Source of the DNA: Baffinella frigidus
Lineage: Eukaryota > Cryptophyceae > Cryptomonadales > Baffinellaceae
NCBI GenBank assembly: GCA_026770585.1
Contig: MU646334.1
Coordinates: 1,197,224 to 1,210,550 of the forward strand
Length of the DNA stretch: 13,327 nucleotides
Reading direction: 5' to 3'
In this document: piece by piece, positions 1-7,129 of the stretch
Numbering within the stretch: the stretch's first letter is position 1
Layout: each line of letters opens with the position of its first letter
The notes under the pieces: generated by a model
The model's input: the letters and a program-made list of their open reading frames with translations, nothing else
The model's database searches: none
What the model was told of the DNA's origin: nothing
Program-made: the position numbers and the translations under genes

Positions 1-99
1 TAGGGTTTAGGGTTTAGAGTTTAGGGTTTAGGGTTTAGAGTTTAGGGTTTAGGGTTTAGGGTTTAGGGTTTAGGGTTTAGGGTTTAGGGTTTAGGGTTT
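1..99 (+). repeat. Interstitial telomere-like TTTAGGG array
   Basis: About fourteen copies of the heptamer TTTAGGG, a few changed to TTTAGAG, fill the left edge. A true left chromosome end would show the C-rich strand (CCCTAAA) on the plus strand, so this array is either internal or reaches the window in the opposite sense. Degenerate copies continue to about 190. Confidence 0.9.
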
Positions 100-382
100 C
101 AAGGGAGTCCACCGTGAGTCCAAACTCTGGAGTGGGGATCAGGAGTCAAGGGCTAGGGGGTTAGGGCCAGGGTTTAGGGTTTGGAGTTTCAGGGGTTAGG
201 GATTGGAGCTTTGAGGTTCAAGGGAGTCGGCCGTGGACCAGCGTACAGTGGATGTACGGGGTGTACAATGCTTCGCGTGCTTGGCGGACCAGCCTCGCTA
301 TGGTCAACATCCCACCTCAACCCTCAACCCTCAACCCTCAACATCTTTGTCAATGTGGGACGTTCGTGGGGCACCCAACAGC
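100..382. other. Gene-free stretch with degenerate telomere-like motifs
   Basis: Scattered TTAGGG-like words occur to about 220, and a short CCTCAAC tandem at about 313-342. The two short open frames here are low-complexity and show no protein-like pattern. No gene supported. Confidence 0.6.
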
Positions 383-386
383 GTCT

Positions 387-526
387 TTATCCGGGGAAAC
401 CTATTTTTCTTTAGTTTGATGGCAAGGAAAATTACTACATAAATGCTTTAATATTACTAATAAGAACGAATCGTGCAGTAATTTTCCTTGCCACCAAACT
501 AAAGAAAAATAAGTTTCCCCGGATAA
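387..526. mobile_element. 140-bp hairpin MITE (family A, copy 1)
   Basis: This is a non-coding palindromic element with terminal inverted repeats of about 50 bp, beginning TTATCCGGGG and ending CCCCGGATAA. The centre is AT-rich. It is flanked on both sides by GTCT (383-386 and 527-530), which looks like a 4-bp target-site duplication. A second element of exactly the same length and termini lies at 8442-8581. Size, inverted ends and lack of coding capacity fit a MITE mobilised by an absent transposase. The parent superfamily is not identified. Confidence 0.85.
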
Positions 527-530
527 GTCT

Positions 531-1090
531 CGCCGAAGCAGCGCGTCAGCTCGTTCTGCACCACTACAACCACCCTGGAGGGGACTTGCGGCCAATCCCG
601 AATAACCCTTCATCGCAAAAGTTGACATGATTTATACCACTAAAATACATATTAGACCTTTGTGTACCAGATCCATTCATCACGGGGCAGCCGCATTGCG
701 GCCGCATCTCAAGGGGAGTTGACTTAAGAATGCTCAAAATACCATAATGTTCCATCCAGGGTGGAGGCACACGTTACTTGACTTTCATTTGACCCTTGCA
801 GGTGGGTGGCTCCCATGAGAGCGCGGCAGGAGAGCGCACGCTGGTGAGGCAGCCGAATGCACGGTGATCAGTCGCAAGGCTGCAGCCCTGGGCGACGCAA
901 CGCATCAGGCCGAGGGGTTCTGGCTGGTAGCAGGGGGGTGGGGATAGGTTTTACGGGTTGCGGTTCAGGGGCGGTACTCCTGTAACGGGACTTGTCAACG
1001 AGGTTAGGGAACCCCAAACCTCATCCAGGAACATGTTTTTGAAAAAAATGGCCTATCAAACCGGATTCTGGCCCTCATCTAATTTGCGTT
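531..1090. other. No recognisable gene
   Basis: The sequence is of mixed composition and has no open frame with protein-like character, no clear splice-bounded exon and no repeat array. Several short open frames on the minus strand are interrupted and not recognisable. Confidence 0.5.
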
Positions 1091-1240
1091 ACCTCCGGCT
1101 TGGGGTTCAGGGTTTGGGGGTTGAGGGTGGGGGTTAGGCGAAATCCTAAATAAGGTCAACTCCTCAATCGCTAACCCCCACACGCCAAACCCTGAAGCAC
1201 AGGACGCACCTTTTGCCTCGGATGTTGCGTAGAGGCCCCC

Positions 1241-1491
1241 GTAGGATAGTCCACAGTCCACGCATGAAATGCAGAGGAGCACCTGCGCCCGCGCCAATTC
1301 TTTTAATTTTTATCATATTCATGAGTTATTTATTGATTTATTTTCGCCTGTGCGGCTGGCGCATGCGGTCTCAACGAAATAGACAAGACCACTCGTCTCC
1401 CGGTGTGAGACTAAATTCTACGCCGTTTCTCCGTAGGATAGTCCACAAAGAATTTAATTCACAGGAGCACCTGCACCCCCGCCGATTCTTT
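1241..1491. repeat. Pair of imperfect direct repeats of about 60 bp
   Basis: The blocks at 1241-1306 and 1433-1491 share GTAGGATAGTCCACA, then AGGAGCACCTGC, then a CGATTCTTT-like end. Another diverged pair (TGCGG-TGGCG words near 1351 and 1647) lies either side of the telomere-like array. No coding signal seen; probably remnants of an older tandem duplication. Confidence 0.6.
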
Positions 1492-1495
1492 CAGG

Positions 1496-1650
1496 GTTTT
1501 GGGGGTTGGTTTTAGGGTTTCGGGTTTAGGGTTCAGGGTTCAGGGTTTAGGATCCAGGGTTTAGGGTTTAGGGTTTAGGGTTTAGGGTTTAGGATCCAGG
1601 GTTTAGGGTTTAGGGTTTAGGGTTTAGGGTTAAGGGTTTAGGCCTTTGCG
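1496..1650 (+). repeat. Interstitial telomere-like TTTAGGG array
   Basis: The array consists of TTTAGGG heptamers with interspersed variants (TTCAGGG, and two GGATCCAGGG interruptions at about 1550 and 1592). The regular placement of the GGATCC interruptions suggests a block of several heptamers was itself duplicated. Confidence 0.85.
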
Positions 1651-1920
1651 GTTGGCGTGTGTAGTCTTGACGGAATACAGCATGTGGCAAGTGGAGCAGG
1701 GTGAGCGGTCGAGGTTCTCATTGACACTTATTGAGGTTCGGGGAAGGAGGCTGGACGCCACTAACGGAGATGTGTGGGGAAGGGTGCTGGAGAGAGTTTC
1801 GGGGACGCGGGGGGGGCGCGGGGATTTAGGGTCAAGGATTTAGGGGTTAGGGTTTGGGGGCCTGCGGGGAGCAATCAGGAAATATAGATGATGCCGTCAT
1901 GAATCAGGAGCAGTAGGGGG
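1651..1920. other. No recognisable gene
   Basis: GC-rich sequence with a further short telomere-like patch at about 1825-1860. A 65-codon plus-strand open frame (1646-1843) has ordinary amino-acid composition but no family I recognise and no splice or duplication support, so it is not called. Confidence 0.45.
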
Positions 1921-1931
1921 CGGTTTCTTAC

Positions 1932-1992
1932 GATGACGCTCCACATCTCCGAGTGCACCGGGATCAGCCCCGTCCGCGGGTACTCGCTCAAG
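1932..1992 (-). pseudogene. Partial downstream copy of the 2036-2161 exon
   Basis: The last 61 nt of the neighbouring exon and its donor are repeated here. The 72-bp identity block 1921-1992 matches 2025-2096 with only about two differences, at an offset of 104 bp. The copy keeps the exon end (peptide SEYPRTGLIPVHSEMWSVI) and the donor GTAAGAAACC but lacks the exon start and an obvious acceptor. Read through without splicing it would stop after about 15 more codons, so it could act as an alternative terminal segment. A recent dead duplicate is the simpler reading. Confidence 0.65.
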
Positions 1993-2035
1993 AGCCATAA
2001 AGAGAAAGAAAAGGTTGGAGGGAGCGGTTTCTTAC

Positions 2036-2161
2036 GATGACGCTCCACATCTCCGAGTGCACGGGGATCAGTCCCGTCCGCGGGTACTCGCTCAAGTTCC
2101 CCACGATGTCCACGTGGATCAGGTACGCCCACAGGATCACGAACATCGCCGAGCTTGTCAA
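2036..2161 (-). CDS. Single exon of an unrecognised membrane protein
   Basis: A 126-nt exon (42 codons, phase 0 at both ends) is bounded by acceptor CCTCCCTCCCGCAG and donor GTAAGA. Its peptide begins LTSSAMFVILWAYLIHVDIV and continues to the SEYPRTGLIPVHSEMWSVI end. The first half is hydrophobic enough for a membrane helix; the second half is polar, with conserved-looking Pro, His and Trp residues. High third-position GC agrees with the plus-strand gene exons nearby. I do not recognise the family. Upstream exons (higher coordinates) and downstream exons were not found with confidence. A partial copy of its 3' end lies 104 bp downstream. The splice sites, open frame and local duplication support a real exon, but no function can be given. 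Confidence 0.6.
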
Positions 2162-2165
2162 CTGC

Positions 2166-2925
2166 GGGAGGGAGGAGGGCTCAGGGGACGGCGCGGGGGG
2201 GGGGGGCTGCATAGCGCGATGGACCCTCTGCTAGCTGAGGGGGATCTGCGCAGGATGCAGCGGGTGTGCTGTTTTGCGTCGCGGTTGTTTCGCCGGCAGG
2301 AGGGGAGGCGCGGGCGGCTGGTGGATTATAACATCATAAATCAACAGGTTTGGTCGTGGTCTGCTGCCAACCCACGAGCAGGAACGGCATCGTCGCAAGC
2401 TTTTGGCTGCATTCTACGCTGCATGGGCCTCGCGGCGAGAGAGGAGTGCTGAGTTGTTGAATTAAGGAGGCAAGCGAGCAGGGGGTATTTCGGGTGCGTG
2501 GGGGAAGCGGACCAGCAGTGTTCCGAAGCCATAGTATCCCCAAATCCGGAGCGTCAACGCGCCTCTGCACGCCACGCACGCCAACAGAAGTCAGTCGCCA
2601 GCGAGCCGCTGGACAGCAGGACATGCCCTGCCCTGGCGGTCTCCCCCCCTTCCACCCATCAGAGCTCTCTCTTCTGACCTCTCGCGCTCCCAATCACTCA
2701 AACCGGTCTTCAGACACCGCCATCGATCAACCACGCACCTGTTCGCGTCATCATCCCCCATCCTTCCCCAATGATCACTGCACCTGCCCCCGTTCCGATC
2801 GCTGCCCCCTCACCCTCCCGGCTTGAAAAAGGGCTCCAACGTTTTCCGGTTTTACAACCCGACTTTTACAGCTCAGCCAGGTCATTGGGGAGGTCGGGAA
2901 CGGTTCCTTCCCTTCGCCCCCTTGG
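2166..2925. other. Probable intergenic region between divergent genes
   Basis: This lies between the minus-strand exon at 2036-2161 and the start of the plus-strand SelS gene, so it may hold the 5' exons of the former and the promoter of the latter. It contains a run of 13 G at about 2194-2206 and C-rich low-complexity sequence. The open frames on both strands are compositionally poor. A GGGCTCCAACG word at 2831-2841 recurs in the SelS 3' UTR. No TATA box was identified. Confidence 0.4.
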
Positions 2926-2930
2926 TCCGG

Positions 2931-5900
2931 ATGGAGGGCATGACGATGGACGCGACGTCTGCCAGGTAGAGCGCTCCCGCACGCACCCGCCGCCCTGGGT
3001 CCTACGCGGCTCTGCCCGTTTGAAATTTGTTTGCTAGACTTTGTGCCCGCGAAGAACGGTTTTATCCGCCATCAGATCAGGCGAAGCTGCCTTCTGGCAC
3101 ACTGCGCGGCACTGCTGAAAAGCCGCCATGTCACCGCTAGAGCTCCATCCCCAATCGCAGCGCCACACACCCCCGCGGCCCGACCACAGAGCCCTCCAAC
3201 GTCCAGACGCAACATCACCCCCTTAAACCTCACCCTCCGCAGCGTGGACGTGCCTGTGATCGCAAAGCATGAGGTGACCGAGGTTGTCGCGGCGAACGCG
3301 GCGCCGCTCTCGGCGGTGGAGGCGGTGGAGGAGTACCTCCTCCTCGCGCTCTGCCTCGCGGCGCTGGCCTACCTCGTCTTCCGGCAACTCAAGGTACAGC
3401 CTAAACCCTAAACCCCAAACCCCTCACCCCAAACTCTAAACCCCAAACCCCAAACCCTAAACCCTAAACCCTAAACCCCAAACCCCTCACCCCAAACCCT
3501 AAACCCCAAACCCCAAACCCTAAACCCTAAACCCTAAACCCAACCCTAAAACCATAAAATGTAACAGACAAGTAGTTGTATACCCCATACGTGTATTGTA
3601 CGCTACTTTCCTGGTACTAAACATCCTGTACACTTATGTCGTGGTTCTAAATACAATTTATTATAACGGTGTGTTGACCCCGATGGCAGACGTGGGCAGA
3701 GGCGGCGGCGCTCACCAAACCGGGCTACACAAGTAGTTTTATACACTATTCATCTAATTTTATACGCTTTACATCTATTTTACGCTGATTTCCTGGTACT
3801 GAAAAGCCGCTACATGTATTGTATCGCAGACGTGGGCGTTCGTGGCCGCGTCGCGCAGGGCGGAGGACAAGATGCGGCTCCTCCGTGAACCAAACCGGGC
3901 CACACAAGTAGTTTTACACAGTCTATACATCTATTGTACGCTACTTTCCTGGTACTAAACATCCTGTACACTCATGTCGTGGTACTAAATACAATGTATT
4001 AAAACGGTGTTTTGACCTCTATCGCAGACGTGGGCGGAGGCGGAGGCGTTCGCGGCCGCGTCGCGCAGGGCAGAGAACAAGATGCGGCAGACGCGCGAGC
4101 TTCAGCAGGTTGCGCGACCCCTGGACCCTGACCCCTACCCGAACCCCTAACCCCTGCACCATGAGCCCTAACCCCCAAACCCTAAGCCCTAGAACCGCAA
4201 CCCTCAACCCCACACCCCAAACCCCAACCCCAAAACCCAAACCCCACACCCCAAACCCCACACCCCAAACCCCAAACCTGAAACCCCACAACCCCAACCC
4301 CTAAAAAATAATTTAAAAAAGAACCCAAACCCCGGAACCAGGCTCGGTACGAGGAGGAGACGGCGGAGCGGCGAGCGGAGCTGGCGCAAATCGCAGAGGA
4401 CCGCCGCAAGCAGGTCCCAACGCGTCCTCTTTAAAACTGTGCTCGCCATAAAAACGTTTTAGTCGTCCTTTTGTATGGAGTTCGTGCTGTAAATGTGTTT
4501 TATGGCGCGCCGAGTTTTACGCGGGCATAGCTAGTGATGCCCGCCGCAAGCAGGTCCGCATTCTAGTGTCAGTCTGTTTGGGCTCACCGAGTTGGTGAGC
4601 CCGGGCTCTTTTTCCGCTGGAAAGTTGACGGGTGTGTACTGGACACCCAACATGCCAACTTCGGAATAGTCAGTTAGTTGTACTGTAAGTTGTATAGTCG
4701 TACAGTTAGTTGTATAGATGTACAGTTACTTGTACAGTTGTGCAGTTACTTGTACAGTTGTACAGTTACTTGTACAGTTGAACCGTTACTTGTAGAGTTG
4801 TACAGTTACGTGTGCAGTTGAACAGTTACTTGTACAGTTGTGCAGCTACTCGTACAGTTGTGCAGTTACTTGTACAGTTGTACAGTTACTGGTAGAGTTG
4901 TACAGTTACGTGTACAGTTGAACAGTTACTGGTAGAGGTGTACAGCTACTCGTACAGTTGAAAAGTCAGTCGTGCGAAGACGAGTACTTACTCCTGGCGA
5001 AACCACGCTTCAATGTTTGGTGTCGTGCATTCCGATTCGTGTCCTTGGACACCGCCGCCTCGACCTTGAAAATAGTAGTCTGAAGGCGTATCCCTTAAGT
5101 GGCCAGTAGGCTCATACGCCCTACCGTAGGGCCCTAGCACCAGCCTAGGACCTCAGGCCCCCAAATGTGGAGGCCTGGCCACTTAAGGGATAGACTTTCG
5201 GATCACTCATCGCCAGGCTTGAGAGTAATACAGAAAAAGAAGAAGAAGAAGACGACGACGATGTTGCCATGTAGTCGAGGTACCCCTGTCGTCAAAGCGA
5301 GTCTCTGGCATGCCACGCGCTCGAGAACTTCCCCCCGTCGGCTCCCAAATCCGAAACCCCAAACCCCAAACCCCAAACCGCAGAAACTGGTAGAAATAGA
5401 GGCAGCGTCCCAAGGGCGCCCCGCCTAAACCCTAAACCCTAGCCCCCAAACCCCAAGCCCCAAACCCCAAACCCCAAACCCCAAACCCCTAAACCCCTAA
5501 ACCCCAAACCCTAAACCCTAAACCCCAAACCCCAAACCCCAAACCCCAAACCCCAAACCCCAAACCCCAAACCCCAAACCCCAAACCCCAAACCCCAAAC
5601 CCCAAACCCCAAACCCCAAACCCCAAACCCCAAACCCCTAAACCCCTAAACCCCAAACCCTAAACCCTAAACCCCAAACCCCAAACCCCAAACCCCAAAC
5701 CTCACTTAACCCCCAAACCCCAAACCCCAAACCCCAAACCCCAAACCCCAGAAACTCGAAGAGATGGAGGCAGCGTCTCAAGGCCGCTCAGCGAAGAAGT
5801 CGGACCTCAAAAAGACGGACATCCGCGACTACTGGGACAACAAGGATTTCAACCCGCTCGCGCCGGGTACCTAAACACTAAACCCTGGGGGAACCCTGAA

Positions 5901-6246
5901 CCCTAAAGTTAGGGGAACCCTACACCCTAAACTTAGGCGGGGTGTGGGGTTTAGGGAAACCCTAAACCCTAAACCCTGGCGTTGAGGGAACCCTAAACCC
6001 TAAACTCTCAACCCTAAACCCTAAAACCTAAACCCTAAACCCTAAACCCCAAACCCCAAGCCACAAACCCTGAACCCTAAACCCTAAACCCTAAACCCCA
6101 AACCCTAAACCCTCAACCACAAACCACACACCACAAACCCTAAACCCTAAACCCTAAACCCTAAACCCTAAACCCTAGGCGCGGCGGGCGGGCGGGGGGG
6201 GGTCAAGCCGGCATCGTGCAACAGGCGCCGGGGCGGCTGAGGCTAA
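2931..6246 (+). CDS. SELENOS: Selenoprotein S (SelS/VIMP) homologue, six exons, Sec encoded by TGA
   Basis: Exons by eye: 2931-2965, 3243-3393, 4028-4108, 4342-4413, 5752-5866, 6179-6246. All introns are GT-AG and the frame is continuous, giving about 173 residues (human SelS has 189). Residues about 43-59 form a hydrophobic helix (LLLALCLAALAYLVF). Residues 63-125 are a charged helical coiled-coil region; RRKQKLEEMEAASQGRS resembles the end of the SelS coiled coil before its basic linker. FNPLAPG at about 146-152 matches the family's YNPL-S-G motif. The tail is Gly/Arg-rich with Cys165 and ends Arg-Arg-Arg-Gly-Gly-Sec-Gly-TAA, the SelS C-terminus with Sec penultimate. In animals SelS sits in the ER membrane, binds p97/VCP and Derlin, and acts in ER-associated degradation; Cys and Sec form a selenenylsulfide. 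An AAxxR half of the VCP-interacting motif is visible near residues 76-80, but its first Arg is not. The first exon is the weakest part; the splice from 2965 to 3243 is frame-consistent. Confidence 0.85.
3398..3548 (-). repeat. Telomere-like repeat inside SelS intron 2
   Basis: CCCTAAA and CCCCAAA heptamers (G-rich strand on minus) begin four bases after the GT donor at 3394. A block of about 70 bp containing CCCCTCACCCCAAA is itself duplicated (about 3414 and 3478). Confidence 0.85.
3567..4027 (+). repeat. Three tandem copies of an intron end plus the start of SelS exon 3
   Basis: Intron 2 contains three related units starting ACAAGTAGTT at about 3567, 3729 and 3904. Each has TTTCCTGGTACT words and ends at a CAG acceptor followed by ACGTGGGC. 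The exon start therefore occurs at 3690 (TWAEAAALTKPG), 3830 (TWAFVAASRRAEDKMR) and 4028, the intact exon. The first two copies run into repeat sequence without a good donor. Only the third has a clean CAG-GTTGCG donor in the right frame. The upstream copies may be decoy acceptors or rare alternative exons. Confidence 0.8.
4112..4332 (-). repeat. Telomere-like repeat filling SelS intron 3
   Basis: Intron 3 (4109-4341) is almost entirely degenerate CCCTAAC/CCCCAAA-type repeats, with a short A-rich interruption at about 4304-4322. The acceptor CCAG at 4338-4341 follows the array directly. Confidence 0.8.
4521..4602. repeat. Copied exon-4 end plus two short hairpins in SelS intron 4
   Basis: The last 13 nt of SelS exon 4 and its donor (CCGCCGCAAGCAGGTCC, 4401-4417) recur exactly at 4541-4557. 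Overlapping it is a hairpin with stem GCGGGCAT/ATGCCCGC (4521-4528, 4537-4544). Next is a perfect 9-bp hairpin GGGCTCACC-GAGTT-GGTGAGCCC (4580-4602). The duplicated donor could be used alternatively but would add a stretch with no exon start. Confidence 0.65.
4668..4974. repeat. 20-bp minisatellite, about 15 units, in SelS intron 4
   Basis: Tandem units of TACAGTTACTTGTACAGTTG with substitutions (TGCAG, GAACAG, GGTAGAG) and internal 10-bp half-unit similarity. It is non-coding and lies in the intron between exons 4 and 5. GTACAGTT and its near-palindromic arrangement could support slippage. Confidence 0.85.
5089..5192. mobile_element. 104-bp palindromic element (family B, copy 1)
   Basis: It begins TATCCCTTAAGTGGCC and ends GGCCACTTAAGGGATA. 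The outer TA on each side could be a TA target-site duplication around a 100-bp element. The inner arms contain CCCTACCGTAGGG and a CAGGCC/GGCCTG sub-hairpin. It is inserted in SelS intron 4. Four further full copies of identical length lie at 7460, 7820, 10049 and 10291. Confidence 0.85.
5384..5428 (+). pseudogene. Upstream partial copy of SelS exon 5
   Basis: A CGCAG acceptor is followed by KLVEIEAASQGRPA and TAA. The intact exon 5 at 5752 starts KLEEMEAASQGRSA. The copy keeps the acceptor and first 14 codons, then runs into CCCTAAA repeats that supply an immediate stop. If spliced in place of exon 5 it would give a truncated, non-selenium form lacking the Sec tail. The amino-acid changes argue for drift, but an alternative terminal exon is possible. 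Confidence 0.7.
5427..5751 (-). repeat. Long CCCCAAA/CCCTAAA array at the end of SelS intron 4
   Basis: More than 40 heptamers, mostly CCCCAAA with patches of CCCTAAA, lead straight into the exon 5 acceptor (ACCCCAG at 5745-5751). A block CCCTAAACCCCTAAACCCC is repeated near 5486 and 5636, so the array carries higher-order duplication. Confidence 0.9.
5872..6178 (-). repeat. Telomere-like array filling SelS intron 5
   Basis: Intron 5 (5867-6178) is CCCTAAA repeat with GGGGAACCCTAAACCC and AACCACA variants. The last heptamer, AAACCCTAG, supplies the acceptor AG used by the Sec-coding exon. Confidence 0.85.
6238..6240 (+). other. In-frame TGA read as selenocysteine (Sec172)
   Basis: This TGA is followed by GGC and then TAA (6244-6246), giving the Sec-Gly-stop ending typical of selenoprotein S. 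A SECIS hairpin of the expected class lies downstream in the same transcript. Without recoding, the protein would lose only the last two residues. Confidence 0.85.
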
Positions 6247-6262
6247 TGTCGCCCGCGGGTAT

Positions 6263-6314
6263 CGTTGGAGCCATTTCCAACGGCTTTTCGTACGCCGTTC
6301 GGAAGGGCTCCAAC
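6263..6314 (+). repeat. Long hairpin just after the SelS stop codon
   Basis: The arms 6263-6284 and 6293-6314 pair over about 22 bp with a few mismatches (CGTTGGAGCC ... GGCTCCAACG), with an 8-nt loop. It begins 17 nt after the stop and has no SECIS core. The same decamer forms a perfect hairpin at 6617-6640 and occurs once upstream of the gene at 2832-2841. Confidence 0.65.
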
Positions 6315-6528
6315 GGTCTGCGGCGCTCGCGTCTCCTCACCACACACCGACCCATAACCGGGCTAACCTCAAACCCTAGGGTTCGGGGTTAGGGGTTTGG
6401 GGTGGGGGGGGTTAGGAGAAGCGGCGCCGCGCGCGGGTGACTCTCCCGGACAGGTTGCGAGGCTCCCGCGGGAGCAGACTCGTAACCTGTGGTGGTACAG
6501 CTCTTAAGTTGTAGCACTCAACTTTTGC

Positions 6529-6597
6529 CGCTCGCGCGAGTGACGGCGGCCCCTAAAAACGGCGCGAGCCGCTGGGGCCGCCTGATATGCGTGGGCG
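6529..6597 (+). promoter_or_regulatory. Form-II SECIS element of the SelS mRNA
   Basis: Helix I pairs 6529-6537 with 6589-6597 (nine pairs, two G-U). An internal loop leads to the core quartet TGAC (6541-6544) opposite TGAT (6583-6586), giving the tandem G-A/A-G pairs. Helix II is nine perfect pairs, GGCGGCCCC (6545-6553) with GGGGCCGCC (6574-6582). The apical loop has the required unpaired adenines (TAAAAA, 6554-6559), then a mini-stem CGGC-GCGA-GCCG with a GNRA-type loop, which defines form II. The base before TGA is G instead of the usual A. SECIS elements bind SBP2 and direct Sec insertion at in-frame UGA; the distance to the TGA is 300 nt. Confidence 0.88.
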
Positions 6598-6616
6598 CTG
6601 TGGGGCGCTTTGGAAT

Positions 6617-6640
6617 GGCTCCAACGATGGCGTTGGAGCC
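6617..6640 (+). repeat. Perfect hairpin GGCTCCAACG-ATGG-CGTTGGAGCC
   Basis: A 10-bp perfect stem with a 4-nt loop, 20 nt after the SECIS. It shares its decamer with the hairpin at 6263-6314. A TGTAA word at 6676-6680 would resemble a green-algal polyadenylation signal, but a five-base match is weak evidence. Confidence 0.6.
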
Positions 6641-6658
6641 GTTGCGTCCCTCAGGTTA

Positions 6659-6772
6659 TGGGGTACAAGCTCGATTGTAAAGCGACGCCCCCCTCCTAGA
6701 CCACCACAGGGCCTATCGGCCTACTGTGGGGTGTAAGGGGACGGCGGAGTTTTGCATGTGAAGTACCCCTGA
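6659..6772. mobile_element. Degenerate 122-bp-type palindromic element (family C)
   Basis: The left part, GGGGTACAAGCTCG...ACGCCCCCCTCCTAGACCACCA, and the right end, AAGTACCCCTGA, match family C elements near 8844-9983 with many substitutions. An old copy. Confidence 0.5.
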
Positions 6773-6900
6773 ACGCAGAGGCAGGGAGGGAGGAGGTGGG
6801 TGGTGCGGTGTGGCATGTTCGGGTGTGGCTTCCTGCTGTGGCGGGGAGGCTGGGGCCCGAGGTGCGGAATACAGCCGTCACTGTCGTTTGATGGTTCTGC

Positions 6901-6957
6901 CTTTAGGTCCTTTAGGTTCTTCGAGCTCCCAACATAGGCGGACACCGGAAATTGTTC
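6901..6957 (-). pseudogene. 19-codon gene fragment (SAYVGSSKNLKDL), minus copy
   Basis: The minus frame reads EQFPVSAYVGSSKNLKDLK. A copy in opposite orientation at 9406-9462 reads EQGPVSAYVGSSQNLKDLN. Of the seven changed codons, four change only the third base without altering the residue, suggesting the sequence was once under protein constraint. No family recognised; possibly the remnant of a multicopy gene or transposon protein. Confidence 0.45.
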
Positions 6958-7053
6958 TGTAGAAAGGCCGAGCGTGCGAAATGCATCCGTTACGTTCGTT
7001 GGTTCTGCTGCCACCACACAGCGGACTTCCAAGGGATTTTGAATACCCCTGAG

Positions 7054-7120
7054 CGATAAGACCTAGGACCCTACGGTAAGCAACCTGTAGGGCCATACTG
7101 GGGTTCCTACGGATAAGGTA
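7054..7120. repeat. Short palindromic CCCTACGGTA repeat
   Basis: The block ACCCTACGGTAAGCAACCTG followed by TAGGG and TCCTACGGAT closely matches 12645-12690 (CCCTACGGTAGGCAATCCGT...GCTACGGAT). Both fold on CCCTACGG/CCGTAGGG, sharing core words with families B, C and D. Confidence 0.55.
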
Positions 7121-7129
7121 ACGGAAAGG

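Noticed and set aside
1-99. True chromosome end
   Set aside because: The strand orientation is wrong for a left telomere, and degenerate copies and further internal arrays occur throughout the window.
3031-3242. Open frame from 3031 as the SelS N-terminus (about 70 extra residues)
   Set aside because: The segment before 3243 is Pro/Arg/Ser-rich with poor coding character and lies between a GTAGAG donor at 2966 and a CCGCAG acceptor at 3242. The spliced form gives a short N-terminus before the membrane helix, as in the family.
4019-4449. Gly/Val/Trp/Phe-repeat open frames over the CCCCAAA arrays
   Set aside because: These are translations of the heptamer repeat (VWGLGFG-type peptides), with no evidence of expression.
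4668-4974. CRISPR-like array
   Set aside because: The 20-bp units are contiguous with no unique spacers, so this is a minisatellite.
5872-5874. TAA after LAPGT as the real SelS stop codon
   Set aside because: It would end the protein before the Gly/Arg-Sec tail. Splicing at 5866/6179 restores a tail ending GGUG and the SECIS follows, so intron 5 is the better model, though an unspliced short form is possible.
6431-6475. GTGACTCTCCCGG...CGGGAGCAGAC as the SECIS
   Set aside because: The stem above the core is too short and broken and there are no unpaired adenines in the apical loop; the structure at 6529-6597 meets every criterion.
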